Both the position numbers and the translations under genes were made by a program. A DNA stretch of 64,000 nucleotides from Collinsella aerofaciens (lineage in GTDB: Bacteria; Actinomycetota; Coriobacteriia; Coriobacteriales; Coriobacteriaceae): assembly GCF_028206795.1 (NCBI RefSeq), contig NZ_JAQLFJ010000005.1:62001-126000 (forward strand), given 5' to 3'. The notes below the pieces were generated by a model. The model did not search any database and was not told the origin of the DNA. It saw only the letters and a list, made by a program, of their open reading frames with translations. This document shows, piece after piece, positions 23,649 to 31,671 of this stretch. Numbering within the stretch: the stretch's first letter is position 1; each line of letters starts with the position of its first letter.

Positions 23649-24983
23649 CTATTCAGCAGTCTCCTCAAGCTCGGAAGTATCGAACTCAAAGTCGTTACCG
23701 GGCAGGATGGCGTTGAGCACAATGCCCACCAGCGAGCCCACGGCAAGGCCCGAAAGCGAAATCGTCACGCCGCCCAGCTCCAGCACGATGGCACCGGCGG
23801 TACTGTAGGCAATGCCGAGCGAAAGCACGAGCACCAGAGCCGCCACCAGCACGTTGCGGTTGTTCTGGAAATCAACCTGGTTCTCGATGAGGTTACGCAC
23901 GCCAACGGCGCTGATCATGCCGTAGAGCACGAGCGACACACCGCCGATAACGCACGCCGGCATGGCGGCAATCACCGCAGCAAACTTGGGGCAGAACGAA
24001 AGCACAATGGCGCAGCAGGCGGCAATGCGAATCACACGCGGGTCGAACACACGCGTCAAGGCAAGCACGCCGGTGTTCTCGCCATACGTCGTATTGGCGG
24101 GGGCGCCAAAGAGCGATGCCAAGATGGTCGCCAGGCCATCGCCGAGCAGGGTACGGTGCAGACCGGGATCGGCAATGTAATTGCGTTCGCAGGTAGAGCC
24201 AATGGCGGAAATATCTCCAATGTGCTCAATCATGGTCGCAAAGGCCAGCGGCATGATGGTGATGATGGCCGTCGTGGCAAGACCGCTATCGAACTGCGGT
24301 CCAAAGAGCGCAAACACGGTGTTGTCCCACACGACGGGCAAGCCAACCCAGGGGGCGGCTGCGACGCCAGAGAAGTCGACCTCGCCCAGCGCGGCCGCAA
24401 CGGCATAGCTCACCACAACGCCCAGCAAAATCGGCACGATCTTGACCATGCCGCGCCCCCAAATATTGCAGATGACGATCACGGCCACAGCGACAACGGC
24501 AACAAGCCAATTGGTCTGGCAGTTGGCGATAGCAGAGCTTGCCAAGATCAGGCCGATGGAAATGACGATGGGACCGGTCACCACCGGCGGGAAGAAGCGC
24601 ATGACGCGCTTGGCGCCAAAGGCGCGGAACAGCGCTGCCAGCACCGGATAGAGCAGGCCGGCGCAGGCAACGCCCAGACAAGCGTAGGGCAAAAGCTCGG
24701 CCTCGCCGTTGGGTGCAATGGCGGCATAACCCGCGATAAAAGCAAACGACGAGCCCAGGAACGCGGGCACCTTACCGCGCGATAGAAAATGAAACAGCAG
24801 TGTGCCGATGCCGGCGAACAGAAGCGTCGTCGAAACGGAAAGGCCGGTGAGCACGGGCACGAGCACCGTGGCTCCGAACATCGCAAACATGTGTTGCAAA
24901 CCCAACACGAACATGCGCGGGCGGCCGAGCGACGATGCATCGTAGATGGCATCGGTGACGGCGGGCGTCGAGGATTGGGACAT
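23649..24983 (-). CDS. uracil permease / UraA-family nucleobase transporter
   Basis: An NCS2 uracil/xanthine:H+ symporter of 444 aa with about 14 helices. Signature regions are GLQHMFAMFGATVLVPVLTG, FLGSSFAFIAGYAAI, MIEHIGDISAIGSTCERN (substrate Glu and His), and GAPANTTYGENTGVLALTRV, the family hallmark. It is more UraA-like than xanthine-type. The ATG at 24983 has AAAGGA upstream; the open frame before it is not used. It follows the MetE-like gene by 122 bp on the same strand, probably as its own transcription unit. Confidence 0.9.
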   Translation of the reverse strand: MSQSSTPAVTDAIYDASSLGRPRMFVLGLQHMFAMFGATVLVPVLTGLSVSTTLLFAGIGTLLFHFLSRGKVPAFLGSSFAFIAGYAAIAPNGEAELLPYACLGVACAGLLYPVLAALFRAFGAKRVMRFFPPVVTGPIVISIGLILASSAIANCQTNWLVAVVAVAVIVICNIWGRGMVKIVPILLGVVVSYAVAAALGEVDFSGVAAAPWVGLPVVWDNTVFALFGPQFDSGLATTAIITIMPLAFATMIEHIGDISAIGSTCERNYIADPGLHRTLLGDGLATILASLFGAPANTTYGENTGVLALTRVFDPRVIRIAACCAIVLSFCPKFAAVIAAMPACVIGGVSLVLYGMISAVGVRNLIENQVDFQNNRNVLVAALVLVLSLGIAYSTAGAIVLELGGVTISLSGLAVGSLVGIVLNAILPGNDFEFDTSELEETAE

Positions 24984-25105
24984 GGAAGTCCTTTCGAATG
25001 GAAGGGCGATCAGGCATATCGGATAACCTGCCCGAACGATACGATCCGAACCATTGTACGCGATATGCAGTACCTCGCACGCGCCGCCACCTGCAAACGC
25101 TAGCG

Positions 25106-26239
25106 CTATTTCCAAACGCGCTCGGCAATACGCCTGACCAGCGCAATCTTTGCCCACTGCTCGTCCTCGGTCAGCTTATTGCCAATCTCGCAGCTGGCAA
25201 AGCCACACTGCGGAGACAGATACAGATTCTCGAGCGGCACGTACTTTGCCGCCTCGCGGATGCGCTCGACGATAACATCCTCGTTCTCGAGCTCTGCCGC
25301 CTTGGTGGTCACCAAGCCCAGCACGACCTTCTTGCCGGGAGCAACATACTTGAGCGGCTCAAAACCACCGGCGCGGGGCGTGTCGAACTCCAGATAGAAC
25401 GCGTCAACGTCCTCATGCGCAAACAGGTACGGCGCGATGGGGTCGTAGCCGCCCTCAAAAGCGTAGGTGGAGTGGTAGTTGCCGCGGCATACATGCGTGT
25501 TGATAACCAGATCGTCGGGCTTGCCCTCGATGGCGGCATTGTTGAGCGCCACGCCCAGCTCGCTTACCTTTTGCAGGTCGACCGGGCTCATGCCGGTTTT
25601 GGCAACAAAATCGGTATCGCAGTAGATGCCCCAGGTGCAGTCATCAAACTGGATGTTGCGGCAGCCCGCGGCATACAGGTCAGCAATCACGGTGCGGTAT
25701 GCTGCGGCAATGGCATCGACGAGCTCTTCGTCGGTCTTGTAGACGGCGTGCAGACTCTCCTGCTGGCCATCGCAGCGGTCGAGTGTGACTTCGGAGAACG
25801 TCTGGATCGGCGCCGGAATGGTCTGGCGCGCGACCTGGCCCTCTCCCTCGAGCGACTTGATAAATTTGAAGTGCTCGACGAACGGATGATTCTCGCCGCT
25901 AATGGGACCGGTTACCACGGCGGTGTCGGCGGTAGTCTCCTCATCGTGGAACATGTAGCCCGTGCGCGAGGCGCGGCGCTCAATGCCGTTGAGGCCCCAC
26001 ATAAAATCGAGGTGCCAGTAGCTGCGGCGGAACTCGCCATCGGTAATCACCTGCAGGCCGGCAGCCTTCTGCTTGGCCACTAAGTCGCGGATGGCCTCGT
26101 CCTCGACGGCCTTAAGGCCGGAAGCGTCGAGTTTACCCGCGACATAGGCGGCACGGGCGTCCTTTACAGCCTGCGGACGAAGAAAGCTGCCGACGATATC
26201 GGCGCGAAACGGCGCGTTCGGTTGAATCGAAGTGCTCAT
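25106..26239 (-). CDS. MetE C-terminal-like methyltransferase (YxjG/YxjH family)
   Basis: A 377-aa protein corresponding to the catalytic half of cobalamin-independent methionine synthase. These stand-alone forms transfer a methyl or related group to a thiol. Zinc ligands are visible as NTHVCRGN (His, Cys) and SPQCGF (Cys), and the early segment DIVGSFLRP and VITDGEFRRSYWHLDF match the family. The N-terminal MetE half that binds folylpolyglutamate is absent, so the methyl donor may differ. GGGAGA precedes the ATG at 26239. A LysR regulator is encoded just upstream in the same direction, with a palindrome between them. Confidence 0.88.
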   Translation of the reverse strand: MSTSIQPNAPFRADIVGSFLRPQAVKDARAAYVAGKLDASGLKAVEDEAIRDLVAKQKAAGLQVITDGEFRRSYWHLDFMWGLNGIERRASRTGYMFHDEETTADTAVVTGPISGENHPFVEHFKFIKSLEGEGQVARQTIPAPIQTFSEVTLDRCDGQQESLHAVYKTDEELVDAIAAAYRTVIADLYAAGCRNIQFDDCTWGIYCDTDFVAKTGMSPVDLQKVSELGVALNNAAIEGKPDDLVINTHVCRGNYHSTYAFEGGYDPIAPYLFAHEDVDAFYLEFDTPRAGGFEPLKYVAPGKKVVLGLVTTKAAELENEDVIVERIREAAKYVPLENLYLSPQCGFASCEIGNKLTEDEQWAKIALVRRIAERVWK

Positions 26240-26279
26240 AGATATCTCCCTTTGCATTGGTTGCTTTACTGGGACAGAG

Positions 26280-26293
26280 TATGAGCGCTCATA
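26280..26293 (-). promoter_or_regulatory. 14-bp perfect palindrome upstream of the MetE-like gene
   Basis: TATGAGCGCTCATA lies in the 155-bp gap between the LysR gene and the MetE-like gene, about 40 nt before the ATG. It is a candidate site for the neighbouring LysR protein or another dimeric regulator. Confidence 0.45.
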
Positions 26294-26394
26294 TGGCCAT
26301 CGTAAAATATGCGTTTATAACAGTTTGATATAGATGCTTCCTATATTAGTTGGGACTGCCATAAAGAGATTTGACCCGTGCAGAACGCAGCAGT

Positions 26395-27291
26395 CTAGAT
26401 GTGCTGACGAATCGCTTCGATATAGGCCTGCCCGTAGCGCGTAAGTGTCGTGTTCTTGCGCGTGATGATGCCGATCTCCATGTACTCGTCTACATCGAGC
26501 GGAATGGAGATAATGCCGGGGCCGTTAAGTTCATGGCTGATCACGCCCGAACAAACCGTGTAGCCGTTAAGGCCCATAGCTAGGTTGAACAACGTCGCAC
26601 GGTCGCGCACGCGGATATTCTTGCGACGCTCAAAGGTCGAGGTCAGCTCCTCGGAATAGTAAAACGAGTTATAGCTGCCCTGCTCATAGGACAGGAACGG
26701 GTAGTCCTCGAGATCTTCGAGCGTCACGCTGGCGTGGTCCGCCAGTGGATGGTCGGCGCATACAAAGACATGCGGCGTGGCGCAGAAGAGCCCCTCGAAT
26801 ACGAGTTCGTTGGCGGCGAGCATGCGCTCGATGACCTCGCGGTTATGCTCGGATAAGTACAGGATGCCGAGCTCGCTTTTCATATGCGCGACGTCCTCGA
26901 TAATCTCGTGGGTCTGCTCCTCGCGCAGGGTAAAGTCGTAGCGCGCGGCATCGAACTCGCGGATCACATCGACAAATGCATTAACGGCAAAGGAATAATG
27001 CTGGCAGCTCACACTAAAGTGCGGCACCTGCTCGGACGTGCCTTTGTACTTGCCCTCGAGCAGGTCGGCCTGGTCGAGCACCTGGCGCGCGTAGCCCAAG
27101 AAGGTCTCGCCTTCCTCGGACACAATGACGCCCTTGTTGGTGCGCTCAAAGATGTGTACACCCATCTCGTTTTCGAGATCGCGAATTGACGCGGTAATCG
27201 AAGGCTGCGACACAAAGAGCCGGCGCGAGGCCTCGGTGATGCTGCCGCATTCGGCAACTTTGACGACATATCTGAGCTGCTGGAGCTTCAT
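26395..27291 (-). CDS. LysR-family transcriptional regulator (CysB/MetR-like position)
   Basis: A 298-aa LysR regulator with the winged helix MKLQQLRYVVKVAECGSITE, then SRRLFVSQPSITASIRDLE, and a C-terminal effector domain from about residue 90 ending YGQAYIEAIRQHI. The ATG at 27291 has GGGAG upstream; an in-frame extension to 27498 overlaps the HAD gene and is not coding. It begins 10 nt after the stop of the HAD phosphatase, so the two are probably co-transcribed. It lies upstream of and parallel to the MetE-like gene, a natural target in sulfur or methionine metabolism (inference). Confidence 0.9.
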   Translation of the reverse strand: MKLQQLRYVVKVAECGSITEASRRLFVSQPSITASIRDLENEMGVHIFERTNKGVIVSEEGETFLGYARQVLDQADLLEGKYKGTSEQVPHFSVSCQHYSFAVNAFVDVIREFDAARYDFTLREEQTHEIIEDVAHMKSELGILYLSEHNREVIERMLAANELVFEGLFCATPHVFVCADHPLADHASVTLEDLEDYPFLSYEQGSYNSFYYSEELTSTFERRKNIRVRDRATLFNLAMGLNGYTVCSGVISHELNGPGIISIPLDVDEYMEIGIITRKNTTLTRYGQAYIEAIRQHI

Positions 27292-27301
27292 GGCTTTCTC
27301 C

Positions 27302-28210
27302 CTAGACGTTCGTGACGTCGAAACCCGTCGCGTCCATCTGACGCATAAACGACGGCATCTCCCCCGTCGCGGCGCAGGCGGCAATCTGATGCAGAGCCCC
27401 GGCAACCGCATCATCTGCCGCAGCGCCGATATGCCAGCGCGCGGCAGCCGTGACGGCCTCGTTGGCATTGGCGACTGCAACGGAATTGGGAACGGCATCG
27501 ATCATGGGCAAATCGTTATCGGAATCGCCGAATACGGCCACCTCGTCGGGCGTCAGGCCCAAAGCGCGCGCCAGCTCCAGCGCAGCACAGCCCTTGTCCC
27601 AGCCGGTCGGAAGAACGTCGAACAGGCGCACGCGGTTGTTGGGAAACACGAGCGAGAGCTCCGGCACCTCGGCGGCAACACGCTCGCGCAGCTCGGCGAG
27701 TTCCTCGCGCGAACGGGCACTCCAGATATTCGCCTTGTATACCGGGGCATCGTCAACGACAGGGCGACAGGGAGCCTCTTCGCCCTTGAGCCACGCGTTG
27801 CCGCCTGACTCCATGGCGCGACGCACACGCTCGGGATCGCTTGTCACGCAATAGGCATCGTTATTCCAAAAGTTATCGCCTAAGCTGTAGACCTTCAGAT
27901 ACGTATCGTCGGTTTCTTCTTCCAGATAGGCGGCAAGACGCATGAGCGCATCGTTATCGGTCGCGCGCGAGGCAACCACTTCGCCATCGACAAACATAAC
28001 CTGGCCGTTGCAGAATGCGCCGGTCGAAAAACACTCGGTACGATTATTGAACATCCAGCCCATCGCGGACGGCTGACGGCCCGAAACCGGGCCAAAGTGC
28101 AGACCCGCCGCCTGCATGGCATGAATGCCCTCGATGGCATAGTCGCTGGCGCCGTCATGCCCAGCTGGAATCAGCGTATCGTCCATATCGGTCAGCACAA
28201 GCTTGATCAT
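27302..28210 (-). CDS. HAD-superfamily hydrolase, Cof type
   Basis: A 302-aa phosphatase of the Cof/YbiV class (HAD type IIB). Motif I is LTDMDDTLIPAG with nucleophile and acid Asp, motif II is GPVSGRQP, motif III lysine is around TGWDKGCAALEL, and motif IV is FGDSDNDLPMID. A cap domain sits between motifs II and III. It likely hydrolyses sugar phosphates or related compounds in the cytoplasm. GGGGGAG is 3 nt before the ATG at 28210; an upstream in-frame start is not supported. It is divergent from the TPP-riboswitch operon and precedes the LysR gene. Confidence 0.88.
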   Translation of the reverse strand: MIKLVLTDMDDTLIPAGHDGASDYAIEGIHAMQAAGLHFGPVSGRQPSAMGWMFNNRTECFSTGAFCNGQVMFVDGEVVASRATDNDALMRLAAYLEEETDDTYLKVYSLGDNFWNNDAYCVTSDPERVRRAMESGGNAWLKGEEAPCRPVVDDAPVYKANIWSARSREELAELRERVAAEVPELSLVFPNNRVRLFDVLPTGWDKGCAALELARALGLTPDEVAVFGDSDNDLPMIDAVPNSVAVANANEAVTAAARWHIGAAADDAVAGALHQIAACAATGEMPSFMRQMDATGFDVTNV

Positions 28211-28277
28211 AGACTCCCCCATTCGTCTCAGCCCCATCTATTGTACCGATGCGCTAGTATAGGGAACAACAGATTCG

Positions 28278-28369
28278 ATGCGGGAGTGCCGGCGGTGCAA
28301 ACCACAAGGCTGAGAGGGCATAGGGCCCAATCCTTTGAACCTGTCAGTTAATGCTGGCGTAGGGAGCAT
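28278..28369 (+). promoter_or_regulatory. TPP (thi-box) riboswitch
   Basis: The conserved core reads GGCTGAGAGGGCATAGG, then CCTTTGAACCTGTCAGTTAA, then TGCTGGCGTAGGGAGC. The closing stem ATGC/GCAT is at 28278-28281 and 28366-28369. It senses thiamine pyrophosphate upstream of thiM. A strong terminator follows 11 nt later, so the switch acts by premature termination. Confidence 0.97.
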
Positions 28370-28380
28370 GCCGCCTTTAC

Positions 28381-28411
28381 AGGGGCGCTGTCTATGCACA
28401 GCGCCCCTTTT
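28381..28411 (+). terminator. riboswitch-controlled intrinsic terminator
   Basis: GGGGCGCTG pairs with CAGCGCCCC and is followed by TTTTC. It lies between the TPP aptamer and thiM and is the expression platform. Confidence 0.92.
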
Positions 28412-28433
28412 CTATGCCAAGGAGGCATGTGCA

Positions 28434-29273
28434 GTGATTGATTCGGAACAGCTTAAGCAACATATGGTCAAGGCCGTAGAGGAGATTCGAGCCACCAATC
28501 CGATGGCCGGCTCCATCACCAACACGGTGACGATCGACTTTGTCGCCAACGCGCAGCTCGCCGTGGGCGGTTCGGCCGCCATGGTCTATCTGCCCGACGA
28601 GGGCGAGGCGCTCGTTGCCGGCGGCGGCGCCATCTATCTCAACATGGGCACGCTCTTCCCCATCTACGAGCAGACGATTCCCCGCGCGGCCAAGGCGGCA
28701 CACGACGCCGGCAAGCCCTGGGTGCTCGATCCGGTGGGTCTGGGCATCGGTAGCCTGCGCACCCAGCTGGTAAACGAGCTCAAGCAGTACAAGCCCGCCA
28801 TCGTACGCGGCAACGCCTCCGAGATCATCGCACTCTCCGGCCTGTGGGGTCTTGAGGGCGAGTCGGCCGATCTGAGCCGCGTGCGCGGTGTCGATACCAC
28901 CGACACGGTCGACGCCGCCCGCGATGCCGCCGTGGCGCTCGCTCGCTACACCGGCGGCGCCGTTGTGGTCTCGGGCGAAGTCGACCTGATTACCGACGGC
29001 ACGACCGTGGCCAAATCCCACGGCGGCAGCCCGCTCATGTCCAAGATCACCGGCTGCGGTTGCTCGCAGGGCGGCGTGCTGGCCGTGTACGCCTGTGCTA
29101 CCGATCCGTTTACGGCAGCAGTCTGCGGCACCGCCGTCTACAACGTTGCCGGCACGCGTGCCGCCGCCGTCGCCAATGCCCCGGCAAGCTTTAAGGTCGC
29201 CTTTATCGACGAGCTCTACCGCGCAACCGCCCAGGATATTGCCGACAACCGACTCGAGCTCGAGGAGGCATAA
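28434..29273 (+). CDS. thiM: hydroxyethylthiazole kinase
   Basis: Phosphorylates 4-methyl-5-(2-hydroxyethyl)thiazole with ATP in thiamine salvage. The 279-aa protein has the ribokinase-like family features: NPMAGSITNTVTIDFVAN near the N-terminus, DPVGLGIGSLRT, RGNASEIIAL, and the late GCGCSQGGVLAVYACA loop carrying a Cys at the catalytic anion hole. GTG at 28434 is the start because AAGGAGG lies 8 nt upstream; the longer frame from 28335 runs through the riboswitch terminator. It is first gene of the TPP-controlled operon. Confidence 0.95.
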   Translation: MIDSEQLKQHMVKAVEEIRATNPMAGSITNTVTIDFVANAQLAVGGSAAMVYLPDEGEALVAGGGAIYLNMGTLFPIYEQTIPRAAKAAHDAGKPWVLDPVGLGIGSLRTQLVNELKQYKPAIVRGNASEIIALSGLWGLEGESADLSRVRGVDTTDTVDAARDAAVALARYTGGAVVVSGEVDLITDGTTVAKSHGGSPLMSKITGCGCSQGGVLAVYACATDPFTAAVCGTAVYNVAGTRAAAVANAPASFKVAFIDELYRATAQDIADNRLELEEA

Positions 29274-29276
29274 GCC

Positions 29277-29618
29277 ATGTCCGAACCCGCAACCAATGCC
29301 GGCATGAACACGCTCGTCGCCGTGGCCATCGCCCCATGCGGCACCGGCGACGAGCTGTCCGCCGAGGTCGCCGAGGTCGTGCGCGTCATTCGCGAGAGCG
29401 GCCTTCCCAACCGCACCACCTCGATGTTCACCGAGATTGAGGGCGACTGGGACGAGGTCATGCAGGTCGTGCGCGACGCGACCTTTGTGTTGGCGAGCAA
29501 GGGCATCCGCACCGAAGTCGTGCTCAAAGCCGATATTCGACCCGGATTTACCGACACCATGACCGGCAAACTCAAGCGCATGGAAGCACAGATCAAAAAG
29601 CAGGAGGAAGCACGATGA
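29277..29618 (+). CDS. thiamine-binding protein, MTH1187/YkoF-type
   Basis: A 113-aa ferredoxin-like-fold protein of the MTH1187 thiamine-binding family. It has ALVAVAI-like strand VAVAIAPCGTGDELSAEVAE, the segment GLPNRTTSMFTEIEGDWDEV and VVLKADIRPG. Such proteins bind thiamine or its precursors and are thought to deliver or sense the pyrimidine/thiazole moieties. It starts 4 nt after thiM, with GAGGAGG in the thiM 3' end, and overlaps thiE by 4 nt, so all three are one operon under the TPP riboswitch. Confidence 0.9.
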   Translation: MSEPATNAGMNTLVAVAIAPCGTGDELSAEVAEVVRVIRESGLPNRTTSMFTEIEGDWDEVMQVVRDATFVLASKGIRTEVVLKADIRPGFTDTMTGKLKRMEAQIKKQEEAR

Positions 29619-30310
29619 GCATCCGCGACAACCTTGATATCTCGGCCTATCTGGTACTCGGCCCCGAAAACACGCTGGGACGTCCCGTGGGCGATGTGGT
29701 AGCCCAGGCACTCGACGCCGGCTTTACCTGCATCCAGGTGCGCTCCAAGGTGGCAAGCGCCCGCGAGATCATCGCGCTGACGGGCGATGCCGCGCAGGCT
29801 ATCGCTCAGGCCGGCAAGACCGGTCAGGTCGCCCTGTTGATCGACGACCGCCTTGACTGCGTACTCGCTGCGCGCGAGCAGGGCATCGCTGTCGACGGCG
29901 TGCACGTGGGCCAGAGCGACATTCCTGTCGAGGTCTGCCGCAAGCTTCTGGGGTCCGATGCCATTGTGGGCCTTTCGGCCCGTTGCGAGGAGATGCTCGA
30001 GTACGTCAAGACCGCCGACATGAGCTTGGTCGATTACCTGGGCGTGGGCCCGCTCCACGAGACCGAGACCAAGCGCGACTGCGGACGCGCGGCAGATGGC
30101 TCCATTATCACCAAGAGTTTTGAGGACCTGGCCGCACTCCATGAGGCAAGCCCCGTGCCCATCGTGGTGGGCGGCGGCGTCAAGACGGCCGACCTGCCGC
30201 AGCTCAAGACCACCGGCGTCGACGGCTTCTTTGTGGTGAGCGCCGTATGCAGTGCCGATGACCCCTACGCCGCGGCCAAGGAGCTCGTCGATACCTGGCA
30301 GCAGGCATAG
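29615..30310 (+). CDS. thiE: thiamine-phosphate synthase
   Basis: Joins HMP pyrophosphate and thiazole phosphate to form thiamine monophosphate. The 231-aa TIM barrel shows CIQVRSKVASAREI, LLIDDRLDCVLAA, DGVHVGQSD, LVDYLGVGPLHETETK, PIVVGGGVK and VSAVCSADDP, all at family positions. The ATG overlaps the preceding stop as ATGA, showing translational coupling. ThiD is not in this window. Confidence 0.95.
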   Translation: MSIRDNLDISAYLVLGPENTLGRPVGDVVAQALDAGFTCIQVRSKVASAREIIALTGDAAQAIAQAGKTGQVALLIDDRLDCVLAAREQGIAVDGVHVGQSDIPVEVCRKLLGSDAIVGLSARCEEMLEYVKTADMSLVDYLGVGPLHETETKRDCGRAADGSIITKSFEDLAALHEASPVPIVVGGGVKTADLPQLKTTGVDGFFVVSAVCSADDPYAAAKELVDTWQQA

Positions 30311-30354
30311 GCCTATGCCGAGCAGTTGCTCCGCAGCCTCATATCTTTAATAGC

Positions 30355-30462
30355 GGAAAGCGCATCCCAGTTTGGACCTCCATTCTGGGATGCGCTTTCC
30401 GTATAGAGGGCCAGTGGGAAACTGCGTCCCAGTTTGAACACTGATTCCGGGATGCGCTTTCC
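30355..30462. repeat. two tandem palindromic repeats behind thiE
   Basis: The first (30355-30400) has perfect 16-bp arms GGAAAGCGCATCCCAG and CTGGGATGCGCTTTCC. The second (30416-30462) is a diverged copy with GGGAAACTGCGTCCCAG and CCGGGATGCGCTTTCC. They fill the gap between convergent thiE and the patatin gene and may act as terminators. Confidence 0.75.
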
Positions 30463-30472
30463 GGCGTAGTCC

Positions 30473-31342
30473 CTACCCCGCCAGATACGCTTCCAGCGCG
30501 GGCAAGGTCGTCTCCGCATCACGACGGCCGATCTGGTAGATGCGCTCGAGCTCATCCGGTTCGCGACACAGCGACGGCACCTTCACCGATTCGCTCGGCC
30601 GCACCACAAAGATCTCGCCGGCAGCCTCGCGACGTGCCAGGTCATCGAGCGTGGCATTGTAGACCTCATGCCGATGCTCAAGCGCTGCGACAAACTCCGG
30701 GTAGTGACGGAACACGCGCCGCAGCATGGGCATCACGCTATTGGGCTGCTTTACAAAGCCCGCCGGCTGCGTCAGCACCACTACGTTGCGGTCATAGCCC
30801 TGCGCAAACAGCCAGGCGCTGGGAATGGAATCGGCAACGCCGCCGTCCAGATACTTATGCCCCTCAATGGCGACAGGACGCGTTGCCACGGGAATCGCCG
30901 ATGACGCCCGGATCCACTCGATATCATGCTCATCACCGTAAGGCAGGTCATGGTAGACGGCCCGCCCCGTCTTAAGATCGGTGCACACGCAGGTAAACCG
31001 CATGGGGCAGGCACGATAAGCCTCCAGGTCGATGGGATCGCGCTCGATGGGAACCTCGTGATAGGCAAACTCGGCATTGAACATGTCGCCGGTTCGCAGC
31101 CAGCTCGTCACGCTCGCATAGCGCTTGTCGGCGCAATAGGCCTTGTTGTAGCGAATGGCACGGCCGATCTGGCGCGATTTAAAGTTGTAGCCAAACGCCG
31201 CGCCCGCCGAGACGCCCACCATATGGTCACAGGTCAGGCCGCACTCCATCCATACGTCGAGCACGCCCGCCGTATACATACCGCGGTAGCCGCCTCCCTC
31301 GAGCGCAAGCCCCACCGTGGGCGTCGTATCTGGCTGTGCCAT
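30473..31342 (-). CDS. patatin-like phospholipase
   Basis: A 289-aa acyl hydrolase of the patatin family. The oxyanion loop GGGYRGMYTAG, the nucleophile GVSAGAAFG, and the dyad Asp in LDGGVADSIP are all intact. The protein resembles the YjjU-like bacterial branch. It probably hydrolyses phospholipids or other acyl esters at the inner face of the membrane; no signal peptide. The ATG at 31342 has GGAG 8 nt upstream; the frame continues to 31477 without support. Confidence 0.9.
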   Translation of the reverse strand: MAQPDTTPTVGLALEGGGYRGMYTAGVLDVWMECGLTCDHMVGVSAGAAFGYNFKSRQIGRAIRYNKAYCADKRYASVTSWLRTGDMFNAEFAYHEVPIERDPIDLEAYRACPMRFTCVCTDLKTGRAVYHDLPYGDEHDIEWIRASSAIPVATRPVAIEGHKYLDGGVADSIPSAWLFAQGYDRNVVVLTQPAGFVKQPNSVMPMLRRVFRHYPEFVAALEHRHEVYNATLDDLARREAAGEIFVVRPSESVKVPSLCREPDELERIYQIGRRDAETTLPALEAYLAG

Positions 31343-31671
31343 GCGACCATCTCCGTTCCTGCGTTTTAAAACGAAACAAGTATACCCGTCAACATATATC
31401 GCCTCAGTCGCATTTTCATCGAACATCGTCGCGTTACCGTTTGGCGAATAATGGCGAATAATGGCCGCCCGCAACATGGGCGCCCCTACATAATTCCATA
31501 CACTTGTTTATACTACTCAGTAGTTATCAGCAACGAACGTCAGCCGACAAATAAACCCAACGACGCAGCAAGGCGGGGGCTTGGAAACACGCGAGGCGTT
31601 GAGCAACAACGCGTGTGCACAACGAGCTCGCCCGACGCAATCCGCCCCGACCCCAGAAAGCCGCCTACAGC
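31343..31671. other. 329-bp intergenic region between patatin and the GGDEF/EAL gene
   Basis: It holds a tandem 10-bp duplication TGGCGAATAA at 31442-31461 and a TATACT box at about 31511-31516, a possible -10 for the rightward gene. A long leader would follow. No cyclic-di-GMP riboswitch consensus was recognised and no ORF looks coding. Confidence 0.45.

Noticed and set aside
31343..31671. cyclic-di-GMP riboswitch before the GGDEF/EAL gene
   Set aside because: The long leader made it worth checking, but no GEMM consensus was found.
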